Shown here piece by piece: positions 53,301 to 62,760 of a stretch of 64,000 nt of DNA (positions within the stretch are counted from its first letter, which is position 1; each line of letters begins with the position of its first letter). A program made the translations under genes and the position numbers. The notes under the pieces were generated by a model that did no database searches, had not been told where the DNA came from, and saw nothing but the letters and a program-made list of their open reading frames with translations. Source of the DNA: Candidatus Bacteroides pullicola (lineage in GTDB: Bacteria > Bacteroidota > Bacteroidia > Bacteroidales > Bacteroidaceae); NCBI GenBank assembly GCA_019115825.1, contig DXCV01000029.1, forward strand, positions 20,188-84,187, in the 5' to 3' direction.

Positions 53301-53438
53301 GATTTTCACCACCGGGGGCGTGATTTGCGGATACTGGTCGATGGGGAGCATCGTAAGGCCTATGAGACCCACGATGACAATCAGGATAGAGATGACCGCC
53401 GAAAATACGGGGCGGTCTATGAAGAAACTGACTTTCAT
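50328..53438 (-). CDS. RND multidrug efflux transporter permease (AcrB/MexB-like)
   Basis: 1036 aa; MKVSFFIDRPVFSAVISILIVIVG, GLVVDDAIVVVENVERIM. Confidence 0.96.
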   Translation of the reverse strand: MKVSFFIDRPVFSAVISILIVIVGLIGLTMLPIDQYPQITPPVVKISASYPGASALTVSQAVATPIEQELNGTPGMLYMESNSSNSGGFSATITFDISSDPDLSAVEIQNRVKLAESRLPAEVVQNGIEIEKQASSQLMTICLTSNDPKFDEIYLSNFATLNVLDLLRRIPGVGRVSNIGSRYYAMQIWVDPARLANYGLTVKDVQNALKDQNRESAAGVLGQQPVSGLDFTIPITAQGRLSSAAQFEEIVLRANPDGSMIRMRDIARVSLEAQSYNTESGINGGNAAIMGVYLLPGANAMEVAESVKQAMEEISRTFPEGMKYEIPFDITTYISESIHEVYKTLFEALFLVIVVVFLFLQSWRATVIPLVAVPISLIGTFGFMLIFGFSLNILTLLGLVLAIGLVVDDAIVVVENVERIMEEEHLSPYEATKKAMNGLTSALIATSMVLAAVFVPVSFLSGITGQLYRQFSVTIAISVLLSTVVALTLSPVMCSLILKPVDPNKPKNRVFRAINRWVDFGNTKYLGGIKRIIKHPRRVGIGFCMVLIAIFVLYRLIPTSFLPTEDQGYFTVELEMPEGTTLERTREVTNRAIAFLMEDPAVEYVQNVTGTSPRVGTSQARAQLTVILKEWKERDDTNIDEIMASVSKELTEYPECKFYISTPPVIPGLGTSGGFEMQLEARGDATYENLVQAADTLMYYASQCKELSNLSSSLQAEIPQLYFDVDRDKVKMLGVPMADVFNTMKAYTGSVYVNDFNMFNRIYRVYLQADAPYRQHRDNISLFFVRGADGNMIPLTALGNTEYTTGPGSIKRFNMFNTAVIRGQAAQGYSSGQAMEVIERTARTHLPDNIGVEWSGLSYQEKQAGGQTGVILALVFLFVFLFLAALYESWSIPIAVLLSLPVAALGAYIGISVCGMENDTYFQIGLVMLMGLAAKNAILIVEFAKDEADAGVNVFKAALHAAQLRFRPILMTSLAFILGIFPLVIASGPGAASRQSIGTGVFFGMIAAVTVGILLIPFFFVMIYNVQNKLQRRKAK

Positions 53439-54637
53439 TCGTTCGTTGCTGTTGAGGATTGGGATTCAACGTCTTCTTTCTTCGCGGCCACGCGGATGCG
53501 GATGCCCGGTGTCAGTTTGTGGTAGCCCTCAGTCACAATCATCTCGCCGGGAATGATGCCGCGCTCCACTACCACATTATTGCCGAACTCGGGGCCAAGC
53601 TCAATGAAACGCCGCTCGGCTATGGAGTCGCGGCGCATCACGAAGACATAGGCGCCGCCTTTCTCGATAATCAGCGCTTTTTGGGGCACCACGGTGGCAT
53701 TCTCGCGCACGTCCAGCAAGGCTTTCACCTTAGTAAACTGGCCGGGCAGCAGGACGCGGTCGGGATTGGGTATCTCGGCGCGGACGGCAAAGGTACCCGT
53801 CTTGGGGTCCACCTGCGGGTCGGCAAAGTCCACCATGCCTTTGTAGGGATATTCGCTGTCGTCGGCCAGCGTGATAGTGACATAGGGTTGCCAGGAGCGG
53901 GTGGAGTCCTTCTGACCGATGACCACGTTGCGCTGGCGGCTCTTGAGATACTCCAGGGCGGTCATGCTATAATCCACCTCCACCGTGTCGCTCTTCACCA
54001 CCGTGGCCAGCAGCGACTCTCCGCCGGGTCCCACCAACGCGCCGAGGTCCACGTAGCGTTCGCTGATGTAACCGGACAGTGGCGAACGCACCACGGTATA
54101 TCCCAGCTCCTGCTCCGCCTGGTCGAGGTCGGCCTGGCTCATGCCCATACTGGCCACAGCAGTCTCATAGGCGGCAATGGCGTTATCCAAGTCCAACTGG
54201 CTGGCGGCATTCTGCTCATACAGGGGACGTATGCGGTTCAGGTCGCGCTCGGTTTTCAGTACGTTGGCCGAATCCTTGCGGAGTTGGGCGCGCGCTTTGT
54301 CCGCCTTGGCGCGGTACTGACGCTGGTCGATGACGAAAAGTGCCTGGTTTTTGGCCACGTACGAGCCTTCCTCGAACTCCATGCTCTCCAGGAAGCCTTC
54401 CACACGGGCACGTACCTCTACGAACTGCTGTGCACGGATGCGGCCCACGTATTCACCATAGATTTCCACGTTTTCCACACCCACCGGCTCCACGACAACC
54501 AGCGGAGCCTCAGGTTCTACTTTCTTCGGCCACGTCAGGACCACATAAAGGCCTACGATGACCACCAGGCAGGCCGCCATGATGATGAGCCTCTTCTTGC
54601 GCAAGTGCAATTCTCTTTTCGTAAAAAACAGTTTCAT
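53435..54637 (-). CDS. RND efflux periplasmic adaptor (AcrA/MexA-like)
   Basis: MKLFFTKRELHLRKKRLIIMAACLVVIVG start; VEVRARVEGFLESMEFEEGSYVAKNQALFVID. Confidence 0.93.
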   Translation of the reverse strand: MKLFFTKRELHLRKKRLIIMAACLVVIVGLYVVLTWPKKVEPEAPLVVVEPVGVENVEIYGEYVGRIRAQQFVEVRARVEGFLESMEFEEGSYVAKNQALFVIDQRQYRAKADKARAQLRKDSANVLKTERDLNRIRPLYEQNAASQLDLDNAIAAYETAVASMGMSQADLDQAEQELGYTVVRSPLSGYISERYVDLGALVGPGGESLLATVVKSDTVEVDYSMTALEYLKSRQRNVVIGQKDSTRSWQPYVTITLADDSEYPYKGMVDFADPQVDPKTGTFAVRAEIPNPDRVLLPGQFTKVKALLDVRENATVVPQKALIIEKGGAYVFVMRRDSIAERRFIELGPEFGNNVVVERGIIPGEMIVTEGYHKLTPGIRIRVAAKKEDVESQSSTATNE

Positions 54638-55082
54638 ACTTTCTGTGCTATGTTTTTTGTAGTTCAATTTGGGTATCCTTACACACAATCTTCATCACAC
54701 TTGCAAAGATAATGCCATTTTCCCAATTATGAAACATCCGCATCCTTATTTCGACGTCCTACGGGACGAAAACGGGGCATTTATTTTAACGCGAGTTCGA
54801 CATTATCTAAAACATCGCAAGTTATCCACCCTTGACCAAACATAGGCCCATGGCGGGCTTCTTTTAATTTTATACAAATATATTACTATGCACAAAAATA
54901 ATGATTAATTACATATTTATCCGAATCACCCGGCATTTGCAGACATTGCCCTCCCCGTCGGCCACTTCCCGCATTTCCCGCCCGCCGGGGCGACAGAAGC
55001 CCCTTGGGTAGTCATCCACCCGCCAAAGGCCTTGAAAATACGGGAAATGGGCTAATTTTTATCTCCTCATCCGTTATTCCTC

Positions 55083-55205
55083 TCTTACTCCTCTCTTTCA
55101 TGTCTCTTTCACCTCTCTTTCATGTCTCTTTCGGAAAGAGTGTTATGACAGCCCTGAAGCAATCGGAGAGAAAGCGTATAAGAGTGATGTATGAATTATT
55201 TAGCA
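55083..55205 (+). repeat. Dispersed repeat copy C, same family as 23075-23217 in opposite orientation
   Basis: TCCTCTCTTTC/ATGTCTCTTTC/ACCTCTCTTTC/ATGTCTCTTTC plus CTCTTTC-G-GAAAGAG hairpin, then TGACAGCCCTGAAGCAATCGGAGAGAAAGCGTATAAGAGTGATGTATGAATTAT. Confidence 0.85.
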
Positions 55206-55463
55206 TTGATATTGCACAATGTTTACTTTTTTCAATAATACAAATAGTCCATTCATAACACTGGCAGTTGCTCGCCGGGATTGACATCGCTATATTCCTA
55301 ATTTCCAAAACTAATTCTCAAACCTAATTTTAATCCTTATATCGAACTCCCGTTATTTTATATCCCGATGAATCACCGGCAGAAAGAATGTGGAAAGCCG
55401 CCCCATATTGGGGAAATTTTCCACACCTGCAACGCCCCACGCCCCAATCCGCATCCTCCGGGA

Positions 55464-55495
55464 TTTGGTTTTGCCAAACATAATGCTTATCTTTG
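55464..55495 (+). promoter_or_regulatory. Bacteroidetes-type promoter upstream of 55623 CDS
   Basis: TTTG-N20-TATCTTTG. Confidence 0.65.
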
Positions 55496-55622
55496 TTTCG
55501 CAGAAATCAAGGCAGCGCAGAACTTTATGGTTAAAATTGCACCCGAACCTATCCCAAAACCAAAATAAAACGCTACCTTTACGGAGAAAAACTGATTTAT
55601 TCACTTAAAAACGTAAAAGATT

Positions 55623-55892
55623 ATGGCAAGTAGAAAAAATTTAAAGAAAGGCATCAACTATATCGTGAGCGAGTTGTTCGCCGAATGTGTGTTCATCAGC
55701 TTAACCCTCTCTGAGGCAGACCGGAAGAAGGCTGACAAAATCCTGACCGACATTCTGAACCTGCAAGACGAGTTCATCAGCCGCGTCAGCCACACCGAGC
55801 CGGGCAATGTCAAAGGTTTCTACAAGAAACTGCGCGAGGACTTCAACGCCAAGGTGGGCGAGATACTGGAGGCGATGAAAGGACTGAAATGA
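55623..55892 (+). CDS. Conserved hypothetical protein
   Basis: 89 aa; MASRKNLKKGINYIVSELFAECVF; overlaps the next gene by 4 nt. Confidence 0.8.
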   Translation: MASRKNLKKGINYIVSELFAECVFISLTLSEADRKKADKILTDILNLQDEFISRVSHTEPGNVKGFYKKLREDFNAKVGEILEAMKGLK

Positions 55893-56431
55893 ACGCCCTC
55901 TACCGATTCATCTACCTGCGCCTACTGGGCTGGAAAGCACGGGTGGAGGTGTCCGGATATGACAAGTGCGTCATCTGCGCCGCGCCCCATACGTCCAACT
56001 GGGACCTGCTGTTCGGCAAGCTGTTCTATGGGGTAGTGGGCAGGAAGGTACACTTCCTGATGAAGAAGGAGTGGTTCTTCTTCCCCCTGGGTTATCTGTT
56101 CAAGGCATTGGGAGGCATCCCCGTGGATCGTGGGCGCAATATGTCGCTCACCGACCAACTGGCTGAACGCTTCGCCCGGAGTCGGACGCTCCACCTGGCC
56201 ATCACGCCCGAAGCCACCCGCAAGGCCAACGCCGAGTGGAAACGAGGGTTCTATTACATCGCCCTGAAGGCGCAGGTGCCCATCCTGCTGATAGGCATTG
56301 ACTATCCCACCAAGACTATCGCCTGCACACAGAGCATCATGCCCAGCGGCGATTATGACCGGGACATCCGCCTCATCAAGCAATACTTCACCCGCTTCCG
56401 GGGGAAGAAACCAGAAAACTTCGCGATATGA
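55889..56431 (+). CDS. 1-acyl-sn-glycerol-3-phosphate acyltransferase family protein
   Basis: CAAPHTSNWDLLFGK (HX4D-like), GGIPVDRG, ITPEATRK. Confidence 0.88.
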   Translation: MNALYRFIYLRLLGWKARVEVSGYDKCVICAAPHTSNWDLLFGKLFYGVVGRKVHFLMKKEWFFFPLGYLFKALGGIPVDRGRNMSLTDQLAERFARSRTLHLAITPEATRKANAEWKRGFYYIALKAQVPILLIGIDYPTKTIACTQSIMPSGDYDRDIRLIKQYFTRFRGKKPENFAI

Positions 56432-57219
56432 ACCCATTGCGTGTCAGCCTCTTGCAGACGGACATCGCCTGGGAGGACAAACAGGAGAATCTTCGCCGCC
56501 TCCGTGCGAAACTGGAAACACTGCGCGGACAGACAGACGTGGCAGTCCTGCCGGAAACTTTCTCCACGGGATTCAGCATGAACCCCGCCGCCTTGGCCGA
56601 ACCCGCCGACGGGGATACCCTTACCACTTTGCGCCGTTGGGCGGCGGAATACGGGATGGTCTTGGCAGGAAGCTACATCGCCTGCGACACGCCTGTCACA
56701 CAAGTATTCCACAACCGCGCCTTCTTCTTGACGCCGGAGGGGGAAACCCGCTTCTACGACAAGCGCCACCTCTTCCGCATGGGGCACGAGACGGATTGCT
56801 ATACGCCCGGCAAAGAACGCTTAGTGGTGCACTACCAAGGATGGAACATCTGCCTCCTGGTGTGCTACGACCTGCGTTTCCCGGTGTGGAGCCGTAACCG
56901 CCACAACGAATACGACCTGGTCATCTACGTGGCCAACTGGCCCGCCTCGCGCAGAAAAGCATGGGACATCCTGCTGCAAGCGCGTGCCTTGGAGAACATT
57001 TCCTATGTCTGCGGCGTTAACCGCATAGGAGAAGACTTCCACGGCATCCTGCACGACGGAGGGAGCGCGGCCTGGTCGCCCAAAGGCGAGCGGCTTGCCT
57101 ACGTCCCCGACCATACGGAAGGCATCGCCACCGTGACGTTGGACGGAGACGCGCTGCAGCATTTCCGCAAGAAATTCCCGGCGTGGAAGGATGCGGATGA
57201 CTTCTCGATAATTAAATAA
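56428..57219 (+). CDS. Nitrilase superfamily hydrolase (omega-amidase-like)
   Basis: LPETFSTGF, KRHLFRMG, LLVCYDLRFPVW Glu-Lys-Cys triad. Confidence 0.93.
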   Translation: MNPLRVSLLQTDIAWEDKQENLRRLRAKLETLRGQTDVAVLPETFSTGFSMNPAALAEPADGDTLTTLRRWAAEYGMVLAGSYIACDTPVTQVFHNRAFFLTPEGETRFYDKRHLFRMGHETDCYTPGKERLVVHYQGWNICLLVCYDLRFPVWSRNRHNEYDLVIYVANWPASRRKAWDILLQARALENISYVCGVNRIGEDFHGILHDGGSAAWSPKGERLAYVPDHTEGIATVTLDGDALQHFRKKFPAWKDADDFSIIK

Positions 57220-57231
57220 TGAAGTGGCCTT

Positions 57232-60200
57232 ATGAAACTACAAACCTTAATCTGCCTGCTGGCCATCGCGTTATTCGCCGCCTGCACAGGAAACCGACGG
57301 GACATCACCCCGTCCGTCGAATTCGCGCCTTACGTCAGCGCCTACACCGGAGGCGTCATCTCCTCCCAGAGCACCATCCGCATCGAACTGGCGCAAGACC
57401 TATCCGTGGTAGACCTGAACGAACTGGAAGAAAACCCTTTCAGCTTCTCCCCCGCCCTGGACGGAAAGGCGCATTGGCTGGACAACCACACCATCGAGTT
57501 CGTGCCCGACGAGGGAGCACTGCAATCCGGCGAACTCTATAACGGCATCTTCCGTCTGGGAGACTTCGTAGCGGTAAAAGAAGGTTTGGAGGAATTCCGC
57601 TTCTCCTTCCGCGTGCAGCCGCGCACCTTCACAATGCAGGCGGAAACGCCTGTCATCACCTCGGCAGACTATCTGTCCCTGGCGGGTGAAATCCACTTTA
57701 GCGACGCGGTCACCGCAGCAGAAGCCAGACAGATGCTGTCCGTCGGTCAGGAAGACGTCGCCCTACGACTCACCCCCACGGACAATCCTCTGCGCTACAC
57801 ATTCACACTGGACAGCATCCCTCGCGAAGAGAAAGACTACACACTGACACTCACCGCCGACGGAGAACTCGCCGACATTGACCAGAAACAAAGCTTAGAC
57901 TTCACCATCCCCGCCCGGGGCGTCTTCCGCTTCCTCTCCGCGCGGCGCACGGACACACCGGACGGGCTGGAAATCGTGTTCTCCGCCCCGCTGGACGCCT
58001 CGCAAGATCTGAAAGGGCTGGTGGAAATCAAGGAAGTCCCCAAGGCCATCTTCCAGGTGAAGGCCAACAAACTCCACGCCTACCTGGACGAGACGCAGAA
58101 GACCGATGGTAAACTGACGCTGAACCTGCACGAAGGCATCCGCGACACGGAAGGCCGCAAACTCGGCTCGGCACACTCCCTCTCCTTCGGTGAGCTACAT
58201 CTCAAACCGCAAGTGGAACTCCGGACGGAAGCCGCCATCCTGCCCGACTCCAAGAGTCTGCTCATCCCCTTCCGCGCCGTCAACCTCCACGCGGTGGACT
58301 TGAGCGTGGTGCGCATCTTCGAGCAAAACGTGTTGACTTTCCTCCAAACCAACACGCCCGAATCTGCCAACGAACTGCGCCGCGCCGGACGCCTGATTTA
58401 CAAGAAAACACTTCCCTTGGACGAGGACCAAACCAAGGACATCCACCAATGGAACGACTACTCCATCGACTTGGGCGGACTCATCCGACAGGAGCCGGGA
58501 GCCATCTACCGCATTTATCTGTCCTTCCGCCAAGAGTATTCCGCCTATCCTTGCGAAGGCCAGACTCCGCAACCTTCTTTCTCTGCCAGCAGATTAACCC
58601 CCTTGACCGACAACGCATTGACCGAAGCCGACGAGGCGGAATGGGACGTGCCGCAAAGCTACTTCTACTACAACGGCGGCGTGGAGTATGACTGGAGCCT
58701 CTACGACTGGCGGGAGCAGGACAATCCGTGCCATCCCTCTTATTATATGAACAACAGCCGTGTGGCCGCCTGCAATGTCTATGCCTCCAACCTGGGAATT
58801 ATCGTTAAGGGCAATACGATGCACAAGCTCTGGATAGCCGTCAGTGACATCCTTACCACCCGCCCCGTGGAAGGAGCAGACATCACCGTCTACAACTTCC
58901 AACTCCAGCCCATCGGCACGGGAAAGACCGATTCGGAGGGGTTTGCCGAAATCTCCCCCGATGGCGTGCCTTTCCTCGTCTGCGCCTCTGACGGCAAGCA
59001 GAAGGGCTATTTGCGCGTAGTGTCCGGAGAAAACCTCTCCACCAGCCGCTTCGACACCGGCGGGAAGCAAGTAGAGAAAGGATTGAAAGGCTTCATCTAC
59101 GGCGAACGTGGCGTGTGGCGTCCGGGAGACACGCTACACATCTCCTTCATCCTGGAAGACAGGGAGAAGCGCATCCCCGACACGCATCCCGTCACATTGG
59201 AGGTGTACAATCCGCGTGGGCAATTCCACAGCAGACTCGTCTCCACGCGAGGACTGAACGGTTTCCACGCCTTCCAAGTCCCCACCCGTGCGGATGACCC
59301 CACCGGCGTATGGAATACCTACGTCAAAGTGGGCGGAAGCACCTTCCACAAGAGCCTGCGCATCGAATCGGTGAAACCCAACCGGCTCAAAATCAACGTC
59401 AAGTTGCCGGAAAAGATGCTGCAAGCCTCGCGAAAGGAAGTGCAAGCCACCATCTCCTCCGCCTGGCTGACGGGCGCCACCGCCTCCCGCTTGAAAACCA
59501 AGATGGAAATGTCGCTCAGCAAGGTGAACACCCAATTCCCGAAGTACGGGCAGTATGTCTTCAACAACCCCGCCACGGAGTTCACCACCCAGAAAGCGGA
59601 AGTATTCGACGGACAACTGGATGCGGACGGCAAGGCGGCCTTCTCCTTGAAACTCCCCCAAGCCTCCACGGCGCCGGGTATGCTGAACGCCACGCTCACC
59701 ACCCGCGTGTTCGAGCCGGGTGGAGACGCCAGCATCCACGTGCAAAGCATCCCCTACTCTCCCTTCGCCTCCTACGTGGGCATCGCCCTGAACCAGCCGG
59801 AAAACAAGTGCATTGAGACAGACCAAGCACACCGCTTCGACATCGTCACCCTGACTCCGGACGGGAAGCCGACGGACCGCTCCCGTTTGGAGTATAAGAT
59901 ATATAGGGTAGACTGGAGCTGGTGGTGGGAGAACCGAGAAGAATCCTTCGGCACGTATGTCAACAACAGCTCCGTCACGCCCGTGGCCGGCGGAAATCTG
60001 GAAACCAAGAACGGGAAAGCCAGCTTCACCTTCCGCGTGGACTATCCCGACTGGGGACGCTACCTGGTCTATGTCAAGGACAAGGAGAGCGGGCACGCCA
60101 CGGGCGGCACCGTCTACATCGACTGGCCGGAGTGGCGCGGACGCTCCACCAAGGCTGACCCTGACAATGTGAAGATGCTGACTTTCTCCCTGAACAAGGA

Positions 60201-62760
60201 ATCGTACAAGCCGGGCGACAAGGCCACAGCCTTCATCCCCGCCGCTGCTGGAGGACACGCGCTGGTAGCCATTGAGAACGGCTCCACCGTGCTGAAGCGC
60301 GAATGGATAGAAACGGATGCGGAAGAAGACACCCGCTACACCTTCGACATCACGCCGGACATGGCGCCCAACGTCTACCTGCACGTCACCCTGCTGCAAC
60401 CCCACGCCCAGACGGTCAACGACCTGCCCATCCGGATGTATGGAGTGGCTCCCGTACTGGTGACCGACCCCGCCACCATCCTCCAGCCACGGATAGAGAT
60501 GCCCGACGCCCTGCGCCCGGAGACCGACTTCTCCATCACCGTGAGCGAAAAGACAGGCAAGCCGATGACCTACACCCTCGCCATCGTGGACGAAGGTTTG
60601 CTGGACCTCACCAACTTCCGCACGCCCGACCCGTGGCAGGAGTTCTATGCCCGCGAAGCCTTGGGCATCGCCACGTGGGACCTGTACGACCAAGTCCTGG
60701 GTGCCTCCGCCGGACGCTATGCCCCCATCTTCGGCACGGGAGGAGACGAGATGCTGAAACCCGCCGATGCCAAGGCCAACCGCTTCAAGCCGGTGGTGAA
60801 GTTCATCGGGCCATTCCATATAGATAAAGGCAAGCGCGGCACCCACACCTTGCGCCTGCCGCAGTATGTCGGCTCGGTGCGCGTGATGCTCATTGCCGGG
60901 GAAGATGGAAGCTACGGACACGCCGAGAGGACCGTGCCCGTCCGCACGCCGCTGATGCTCCTCCCCACCCTGCCGAGGGTGCTCTCCACCGACGAGGAAA
61001 TCCAAGTCCCCGTCAATGTGTTTGCCATGGAGCAAGGCGCCAAGGATGTGAACGTCTCCATCCAAGCGGAAGGCGCGGGCATTGCCATCGAAGGCCCCAG
61101 CCAGCAATCCCTCCGCTTCGACCAGCCGGGAGACCAACTGGTATGCTTCCGGATGAAGACTTCCCCGAAGACAGGCAAGGCCACCATCCGCTTCACAGCT
61201 TCGGGAGGCGGCAGGCAAGTCAAGGAGAGCGTGGAGATAGACGTGCGCAATCCCAATCCGACCGTCACCCTGCGGGAAAGCCGCTGGATAGAGCCGGGGA
61301 AACAAGCGGAATTGGCCTACGCCGCCACCGGCGAGGATGCCTCCGTCCGCCTGGAAATGTCGCGCATACCTTCGCCCGACCTGAGCCGGCGGCTGGATTT
61401 CCTCTACAACTACGCCCACGCCTGCACCGAGCAAATCACGTCGAAGGCTTTGCCGTTGCTGTTCCTCGACGCCTTCGGGGAAACAGACACGGAGGCATCC
61501 GCCCGCTCGACAGCCAACGTCCGGGAAGGCATCCGCCAACTCTACGCCCGCCAGTTGCCCAACGGCGGTTTCGCCTATTGGCCGACGCAGGCCGTGGCCG
61601 ACGAGTGGGTGACCTCCTACGCGGGCATGTTCCTCACGCTGGCTGCCGAAAAGGGGTATACCGTCCACGCCAACACGCTGGAAAAATGGAAACGCTTCCA
61701 ACGCTCGGCGGCACAGAACTGGCGTTTCTCGGATTATGCCGACAAGTATCGGCAGGAGACTGCTTGCCTCCAACAAGCCTTCCGCCTCTACACGCTGGCC
61801 TTGGCCGGAGCCCCCGAGCCCGGCGCGATGAACCGCATGAAGGAGCAAGACAACCTGCCCGCACAAGCCCGGTGGAGGTTGGCCGCCGCATACGCCCTGG
61901 CGGGCAAGCCGGATGCCGCGAACGAGTTGATATTCAACGCCCCGTCCCATTCCTCCACAAGTGCCATGACGCTGTATGGCTCTCCCCTCCGCGATGAAGC
62001 AATGGCCTTGGAGACGCTTGTCTTGCTGAACCGCACCGACGAAGCCTTGGAGCAAGCCAAGGCGGTATCCCAATCCTTGCAGGAAGAGACAGGCTTCAGC
62101 ACCCAGTCCACCGCCTTCGCCCTGATGGCCATGGCGCGGCTGGCCGAAAAGACATCCGGCTCCCTGCACTACGGCTGGACGCTGAACGGGAAGGCACAAG
62201 CCGAAGTCGCATCGGGCAAGGCCACCCGCATCCACACCCTGCCCGCCGCCGGGAAAGGTTCCGTCCGTGTGGAGAACCTGGGTGAAGGCGCACTGAACAT
62301 GACCCTCGTCACCCGTATGCAACCCGTCGAAGACAACCTGCCCGAACAGGCGCGGGGCATCCGCCTCCAGGTAGCCTACACGGACATGAACGGCAAGCCC
62401 CTCTCCGTCAACGCCCTCCGCCAAGGCACGGACTTCATGGCAACCGTCACCGTGGAGAATACCTCCGCCAAGGACCTGACCCACCTGGCCCTGACACATA
62501 TCCTGCCCGCTGGCTGGGAAATCTTCAACGAACGCCTGGGCGGCACGCAAGCCAACGCCAACTATGCCTACCAGGACGTGCGCGACGACCGCGTGCTGAC
62601 CTACTTCGACCTAAAACGGGGCGAACGCAAGCCATTCGTCGTCCGCCTGCAAGCCACCTACGCCGGACAATTCATCTTGCCCGCCCTGCAATGCGAGGCG
62701 ATGTATGACACCGCCATCCAGGCACGCACCCGTGCCGGGCGCACCACGGTGACCCCATGA
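57232..62760 (+). CDS. Bacterial alpha-2-macroglobulin family lipoprotein
   Basis: 1842 aa; lipobox LFAACTGN; MG2 region GERGVWRPGDTLHISFIL; thioester motif ACTEQ. Confidence 0.95.
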   Translation: MKLQTLICLLAIALFAACTGNRRDITPSVEFAPYVSAYTGGVISSQSTIRIELAQDLSVVDLNELEENPFSFSPALDGKAHWLDNHTIEFVPDEGALQSGELYNGIFRLGDFVAVKEGLEEFRFSFRVQPRTFTMQAETPVITSADYLSLAGEIHFSDAVTAAEARQMLSVGQEDVALRLTPTDNPLRYTFTLDSIPREEKDYTLTLTADGELADIDQKQSLDFTIPARGVFRFLSARRTDTPDGLEIVFSAPLDASQDLKGLVEIKEVPKAIFQVKANKLHAYLDETQKTDGKLTLNLHEGIRDTEGRKLGSAHSLSFGELHLKPQVELRTEAAILPDSKSLLIPFRAVNLHAVDLSVVRIFEQNVLTFLQTNTPESANELRRAGRLIYKKTLPLDEDQTKDIHQWNDYSIDLGGLIRQEPGAIYRIYLSFRQEYSAYPCEGQTPQPSFSASRLTPLTDNALTEADEAEWDVPQSYFYYNGGVEYDWSLYDWREQDNPCHPSYYMNNSRVAACNVYASNLGIIVKGNTMHKLWIAVSDILTTRPVEGADITVYNFQLQPIGTGKTDSEGFAEISPDGVPFLVCASDGKQKGYLRVVSGENLSTSRFDTGGKQVEKGLKGFIYGERGVWRPGDTLHISFILEDREKRIPDTHPVTLEVYNPRGQFHSRLVSTRGLNGFHAFQVPTRADDPTGVWNTYVKVGGSTFHKSLRIESVKPNRLKINVKLPEKMLQASRKEVQATISSAWLTGATASRLKTKMEMSLSKVNTQFPKYGQYVFNNPATEFTTQKAEVFDGQLDADGKAAFSLKLPQASTAPGMLNATLTTRVFEPGGDASIHVQSIPYSPFASYVGIALNQPENKCIETDQAHRFDIVTLTPDGKPTDRSRLEYKIYRVDWSWWWENREESFGTYVNNSSVTPVAGGNLETKNGKASFTFRVDYPDWGRYLVYVKDKESGHATGGTVYIDWPEWRGRSTKADPDNVKMLTFSLNKESYKPGDKATAFIPAAAGGHALVAIENGSTVLKREWIETDAEEDTRYTFDITPDMAPNVYLHVTLLQPHAQTVNDLPIRMYGVAPVLVTDPATILQPRIEMPDALRPETDFSITVSEKTGKPMTYTLAIVDEGLLDLTNFRTPDPWQEFYAREALGIATWDLYDQVLGASAGRYAPIFGTGGDEMLKPADAKANRFKPVVKFIGPFHIDKGKRGTHTLRLPQYVGSVRVMLIAGEDGSYGHAERTVPVRTPLMLLPTLPRVLSTDEEIQVPVNVFAMEQGAKDVNVSIQAEGAGIAIEGPSQQSLRFDQPGDQLVCFRMKTSPKTGKATIRFTASGGGRQVKESVEIDVRNPNPTVTLRESRWIEPGKQAELAYAATGEDASVRLEMSRIPSPDLSRRLDFLYNYAHACTEQITSKALPLLFLDAFGETDTEASARSTANVREGIRQLYARQLPNGGFAYWPTQAVADEWVTSYAGMFLTLAAEKGYTVHANTLEKWKRFQRSAAQNWRFSDYADKYRQETACLQQAFRLYTLALAGAPEPGAMNRMKEQDNLPAQARWRLAAAYALAGKPDAANELIFNAPSHSSTSAMTLYGSPLRDEAMALETLVLLNRTDEALEQAKAVSQSLQEETGFSTQSTAFALMAMARLAEKTSGSLHYGWTLNGKAQAEVASGKATRIHTLPAAGKGSVRVENLGEGALNMTLVTRMQPVEDNLPEQARGIRLQVAYTDMNGKPLSVNALRQGTDFMATVTVENTSAKDLTHLALTHILPAGWEIFNERLGGTQANANYAYQDVRDDRVLTYFDLKRGERKPFVVRLQATYAGQFILPALQCEAMYDTAIQARTRAGRTTVTP

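Noticed and set aside
55368-55608. Small overlapping ORFs on both strands upstream of 55623
   Set aside because: They cover the promoter/leader of the downstream gene and lack plausible start contexts
59134-62550. 1138-aa ORF antisense to alpha-2-macroglobulin
   Set aside because: Mirror ORF caused by GC-rich codon bias; the plus strand encodes a clear A2M with lipobox and CTEQ
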